A DNA stretch of 64,000 nt from Betaproteobacteria bacterium (GTDB lineage Bacteria > Pseudomonadota > Gammaproteobacteria > Burkholderiales > SG8-39), in the NCBI GenBank assembly GCA_947482825.1, contig CANKMT010000018.1, positions 1-64,000 of the forward strand. The letters run 5' to 3'. The position numbers and the translations under genes were made by a program. The notes beneath the pieces were generated by a model that made no database searches, was not told where the DNA came from, and worked only from the letters and a program-made list of their open reading frames with translations. Numbering within the stretch: position 1 is the stretch's first letter; the number at the start of each line of letters is the position of its first letter. Below are positions 60,961-64,000 of this stretch, one piece after another.

Positions 60961-61524
60961 ATGAGCCAAGCCTCCCTTCCCTCCGAACTCGGTCGTCATG
61001 TACGGGCAGCACGCAAACTTAAGGGCTTGTCCATTCGCGCCGTCGCCGAAAAGCTCGGCTGCTCGCCAAGATTCGTCCACGAACTCGAGCATGGCAAGCC
61101 GACGGCAAGAATGGACAAGGTGATCCAGGCGCTTGCCGGGCTCGGAATGGAACTCGAGGTGCGTGGCATCCGCGGGGAAAGCGATCCGCAAGCGTCGCGA
61201 CCCCGTTCGATCGAGCAGGTGCAAGCGCGTGCCCAGCAAGGCCTGTATGAAGAGCGGCTGGCTGGCGCGCACGCCCGTCTCGCTGCTTTGCTCGCCCTCG
61301 ACCTGGTCGACCACGGGGACCTCGAGCGCGCTCGCGGGCAGGTTCGCAAGTGGGCGGAGGCCAGGATCTGCAGTCAGTGGTACGTCGACCAGTGGACCTC
61401 ATTGCTCACGGGATCCGGTCCGCAGATCGCTTCGAACATCCTGGCGCTCGGCGGCGACGACGCCCGCGCGCTGTTCCAGAACACGCCGTTCGGGTTCCTC
61501 GTGCGCGATTACCTGCGCAGATGA
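60961..61524 (+). CDS. XRE family regulator, probable antitoxin
   Basis: 187 residues from the ATG at 60961 (an ATG at 60931 is also in frame). N-terminal helix-turn-helix: LSIRAVAEKLGCSPRFVHEL, within residues 10-60. The remaining part (AGAHARLAALLALDLVDHG ... FLVRDYLRR) is helical and of unknown family. The overlap of its TGA with the ATG of the next gene (ATGA) and the repeat-containing promoter suggest an autoregulated toxin-antitoxin pair. Confidence 0.78.
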   Translation: MSQASLPSELGRHVRAARKLKGLSIRAVAEKLGCSPRFVHELEHGKPTARMDKVIQALAGLGMELEVRGIRGESDPQASRPRSIEQVQARAQQGLYEERLAGAHARLAALLALDLVDHGDLERARGQVRKWAEARICSQWYVDQWTSLLTGSGPQIASNILALGGDDARALFQNTPFGFLVRDYLRR

Positions 61525-62069
61525 ATCTCCAACAGCTCGATCGCCTTTTCACCGAGGTCTCCGCCAGGCATCACGTGACCACGTTCGTCGTCATGGGCAG
61601 CCTTACGGTGCTTGCGCTGATCAATGAGCGGAACATCCCGGACGCGATGACGGTGTCCGCGGAGGTCGACGCCTATCCAGAGTCCGACCCCGGGCGCGCG
61701 TTCGAAATCGCCGGCGACTTCGGGCTCGGCAGCGCATTCGAGCAGGAGAACGGCTACTACTTCGACGCCGTCTCGCCCGCGCTCCCAACGCTTCCGCGCG
61801 ACTGGGAAGGCCGCCTGATCCCGGTATCGCTGCCCGGCGGCACCATCGCCAAGTTCATCGAGCCTCATGACGCTGCGATCGCAAAGTATTCACGCGGGGC
61901 GCCCAAGGACATGCAATGGGTGCGTGCCGGGATCGACGCGGCGATCCTTTCGGTGCCGACGCTGGCGTATCGATTTCGGGAAACGGTTTTTGCCGACGAC
62001 GCGGAGCGCGAAAGGGTACGTGAATCGATTGCCCGCGAGATGGCCCGGGCGGGGTTCGGGAGCGTTTGA
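61521..62069 (+). CDS. Nucleotidyltransferase-like protein (DUF6036/AbiEii-like), probable toxin
   Basis: 182 residues. FVVMGSLTVLALINER contains the Gly-Ser of the nucleotidyltransferase motif, and SAEVDAYPESD holds the acidic residues; family members usually have GS followed by a D-x-D-type strand. The spacing resembles AbiEii/MenA-like toxins, which modify tRNA ends. Paired with an upstream XRE gene. It ends one base before the convergent histidine kinase stop (62071). Activity is predicted, not shown. Confidence 0.7.
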   Translation: MNLQQLDRLFTEVSARHHVTTFVVMGSLTVLALINERNIPDAMTVSAEVDAYPESDPGRAFEIAGDFGLGSAFEQENGYYFDAVSPALPTLPRDWEGRLIPVSLPGGTIAKFIEPHDAAIAKYSRGAPKDMQWVRAGIDAAILSVPTLAYRFRETVFADDAERERVRESIAREMARAGFGSV

Positions 62070-62070
62070 G

Positions 62071-63372
62071 TCAGGCCGAGCGAGCGCTTTGCTGCGCCGG
62101 CGGATGACGATGCAGCACGACGCTGAACCGGCTGCCCGGTCCGGAGGGCGGCGGCCCGCAAACTGCTTGCCCGCCATGGCGCTGGGCAATCTGGCGCACC
62201 AGCGCGAGACCCAGTCCCGCGCCGCCGGCCTGGCTTGCGCCCGCTCGGCGAAGAAAGGGCTCGAACACCCGTTCCTGGTCCGCCTCAGGGATGCCGGGGC
62301 CATGGTCGCGCACGATGAACTCGATGCTTTCTCCCGCGCGCCTCACGGCCACCTCGATCGGCGGCGCGCCATGACGCTGCGCGTTCACGAGCAGGTTGCG
62401 GATCATGCGGCGCAAGAGCCGTGGGTCGCCGTGCAACGTGGCGGGCTCGCCGTTTAGCTCGGCGCCATCGACGCGCGAGCACTCCTCCGCGGCAAGTGCA
62501 AGCAGGTCCACGTCCTCGTCGGTGCCGATCCCGTTGGCGGTGTCGAGCCCGGCATCGAGGCGGCTCACCATTAGGATCCCCTCGATCAGCGCATCCAGTT
62601 CGGCGATATCGGTTTCGAGGTCCTTGCGGCGCTTGGGGTCGGCATCGCCTTGCGTGAGCTCGATGGCCATGCGGATGCGCGCAAGCGGCGTACGCAATTC
62701 ATGCGAGGCATTGGCCAACAAGGCCTTGTGCGCATTCACAAGGTCCTCGATGCGCGCTGCGGCGCGGTTGAAGCTGCCGGCCAGGTCCGCCACTTCGTCT
62801 CGGCCCTCGACGCGCACGCGGGCCGCGAGGTCGCCCGCGCCCAGCGATTCCACGCCCTGTTGCAGCCGCTCCAAGCGCTTGGTCAGCGAGCGCACCACCG
62901 GAAATGCGCCCACGCCGACGGCCAGCACGATCAGCGCGAGGATGCCGAAAAATCCCATTCCCGGGCGCGTGCGCTCGCGCTGCAGGCGCGCGACCAGCCA
63001 GCGTTCGTCGGGAAGCTTGAGCACCCAGACCGGCGGCCCCGCCACGCGGTGCACCCAGCCGCTCGTTTCGCGCCCGGGCTCCGGCGCAGGCAGCGGTGTT
63101 CCGACGACGGCCAGCGGGCGCAGGGCGGCCGAGAACAAGGTCGCGTCCGCGCCAAGGTTCGCGGCCAGCTTTTCAAGCGCAGCCTGCTGCGCTGCCGCCT
63201 CCGAATCAACGCCCGGCAGGATGTTCTGCGCAAACGTCGCGGCCAGCGAAAAAGCCTGTCCCGCGGGACCGGAGTCGCCCATGTGGCGCCACATCATCCC
63301 CGCTGCGAACGCGAACACCGCGAGGCTCGCGAGGACCGCGAGGTAGATTCGCAAATAAAGCGGCAGGCGCAT
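62071..63372 (-). CDS. Two-component sensor histidine kinase
   Basis: 433 residues. Transmembrane helices at about 9-27 and 139-160 enclose a periplasmic sensor of about 110 residues, followed by HAMP (160-213). His224 in NASHELRTPL is the phospho-acceptor; N-box NLLVNAQRHG, G1 DHGPGIP and G2 GGAGLGLALV complete the kinase. The signal it senses is unknown. Its ATG overlaps the response-regulator stop by one base (TGATG), so the two are co-translated. Confidence 0.93.
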   Translation of the reverse strand: MRLPLYLRIYLAVLASLAVFAFAAGMMWRHMGDSGPAGQAFSLAATFAQNILPGVDSEAAAQQAALEKLAANLGADATLFSAALRPLAVVGTPLPAPEPGRETSGWVHRVAGPPVWVLKLPDERWLVARLQRERTRPGMGFFGILALIVLAVGVGAFPVVRSLTKRLERLQQGVESLGAGDLAARVRVEGRDEVADLAGSFNRAAARIEDLVNAHKALLANASHELRTPLARIRMAIELTQGDADPKRRKDLETDIAELDALIEGILMVSRLDAGLDTANGIGTDEDVDLLALAAEECSRVDGAELNGEPATLHGDPRLLRRMIRNLLVNAQRHGAPPIEVAVRRAGESIEFIVRDHGPGIPEADQERVFEPFLRRAGASQAGGAGLGLALVRQIAQRHGGQAVCGPPPSGPGSRFSVVLHRHPPAQQSARSA

Positions 63373-64000
63373 CAGTCCTGCGCCTTGGCGAACACGTAGC
63401 CCGCGCCACGGACGGTGACGATTCGGCGGGGCTTCTTCGGGTCGTCCTCGATTGCGGCACGGATGCGCGAGATGTGGACGTCGATCGAGCGGTCGAAGGC
63501 TTCCAGCGGCTCGCCCTTGACGAGGTCCATCAGCGTTTCGCGCGTGAGGACCCGGCCCGCATTGCGCGCGAGCGCGGTGAGCAGGGCGAACTGGTAGCCG
63601 GTCAGGGTCCTTTCGGCGCCGTCGAGGCGCACGTTGCGTGCGTCGGTGTCGATTTCAAGCTGCCCGAAGCGCAGCACGTGCGTCGCGGTAGCGGATTGCC
63701 CGCGCCTGAGGATCGCTTTCAGCCGTGCGAGCAGTTCGCGCGGCTCGAAGGGCTTGGGCAGGTAGTCGTCGGCGCCCATCTCGAGGCCGAGGATCCGGTC
63801 GGCCCCGTCGCCGCGTGCGGTCAGCATGAGCACCGGCGTGGACGACTTCGCGCGCAGTTCGCGACAAACGGCCAGCCCGTCCATGTCCGGCAGCATGAGG
63901 TCGAGCACCAGCGCATCGAAAGGCTCGCGCGCATGCAAGGCCAGCCCACTTCGCCCGGTGGCCGCAATCGTCACCCGAAACCCCGCCTGGCCGAGATATT
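63372..64000 (-). CDS. OmpR/PhoB family response regulator (5' end outside window)
   Basis: About 209 residues visible. The receiver has the phospho-acceptor Asp in LVLDLMLPDMDG, the switch Thr in LMLTARG and Lys in YLPKPFEPREL. The C-terminal winged helix (LTGYQFALLTALARNAGRVL ... RSIDVHISRIRAAI) recognises direct-repeat promoters. It is expressed with the histidine kinase downstream. The start lies beyond the right edge. Confidence 0.93.
   Translation of the reverse strand, partial: YLGQAGFRVTIAATGRSGLALHAREPFDALVLDLMLPDMDGLAVCRELRAKSSTPVLMLTARGDGADRILGLEMGADDYLPKPFEPRELLARLKAILRRGQSATATHVLRFGQLEIDTDARNVRLDGAERTLTGYQFALLTALARNAGRVLTRETLMDLVKGEPLEAFDRSIDVHISRIRAAIEDDPKKPRRIVTVRGAGYVFAKAQD

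Overview
The window is high-GC DNA with dense, short-spaced genes, ATGA or TGATG stop/start overlaps and eleven separate Bug-type (TctC/TTT) periplasmic solute-binding proteins. That Bug expansion, together with ring-cleavage, CoA-ligase and acyl-CoA dehydrogenase genes, points to a free-living heterotroph of the Burkholderiales (Betaproteobacteria). Genus cannot be decided from sequence alone. I saw no rRNA, tRNA, CRISPR array or complete insertion sequence.

Layout. 1-2.3 kb: a complete TTT-type uptake system (bug-tctB-tctA, tctA cut by the window edge). 2.5-8.1 kb: bug, TauD-like dioxygenase and an atypical SDR on the minus strand, divergent from a QueG/reductive-dehalogenase-like Fe-S protein and an acyl-CoA ligase with an unusual N-terminal extension. 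8.1-11.2 kb: glycine-zipper protein, a Ser/Thr kinase and cNMP-binding module split by a stop and a frameshift, a frameshifted MAPEG gene and a histidine phosphatase. 11.2-25.9 kb: catabolic island with DHDPS-like aldolase, enoyl-CoA hydratase, UbiD decarboxylase, four Bug proteins, NIPSNAP, hydroxypyruvate isomerase-like protein, three acyl-CoA dehydrogenases, MaoC hydratase, CoA ligase and an IclR regulator. 26-27.6 kb: HipBA toxin-antitoxin. 27.8-34.8 kb: ketopantoate reductase, dienelactone hydrolase, Bug, NMT1-like binding protein, polysaccharide-deacetylase-like hydrolase and an orphan CoxL-type molybdenum hydroxylase. 34.9-40 kb: EamA transporter, GGDEF cyclase with an amber codon near its 5' end, MetE-like methyltransferase, Bug and aspartate dehydrogenase. 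40-41 kb: BrnTA with a nonsense-mutated toxin. 40.6-46.7 kb: quinone oxidoreductase, Bug, luciferase-like monooxygenase, Zn alcohol dehydrogenase, HpaI aldolase and 2-hydroxyacid dehydrogenase. 46.7-56.8 kb: SrkA-like kinase, Bug, ring-hydroxylating dioxygenase beta and alpha subunits, beta-hydroxyacid dehydrogenase, TAXI-like protein, Tat-exported MsrB, an orphan MlaF-like ATPase, MFS and an epimerase-like reductase. 56.8-62.1 kb: accessory patch of GNAT, two DUF4143-type ATPases (one deleted internally), Bug and an XRE/nucleotidyltransferase pair. 62-64 kb: histidine kinase and OmpR-type response regulator.

How it works together. Most units couple one Bug receptor to one to four catabolic enzymes, suggesting many narrow carboxylate-scavenging modules, probably sharing TctAB membrane partners because only one tctAB pair is present here. 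Accessory autoregulated genes (hipBA, brnTA, DUF4143 ATPases, XRE pair) have palindromic or repeated operators. Three of them place the candidate -10 box six bases before the start codon, the arrangement of leaderless mRNAs. Several genes carry reading-frame lesions, either gene decay or assembly error; raw-read checks would separate these.
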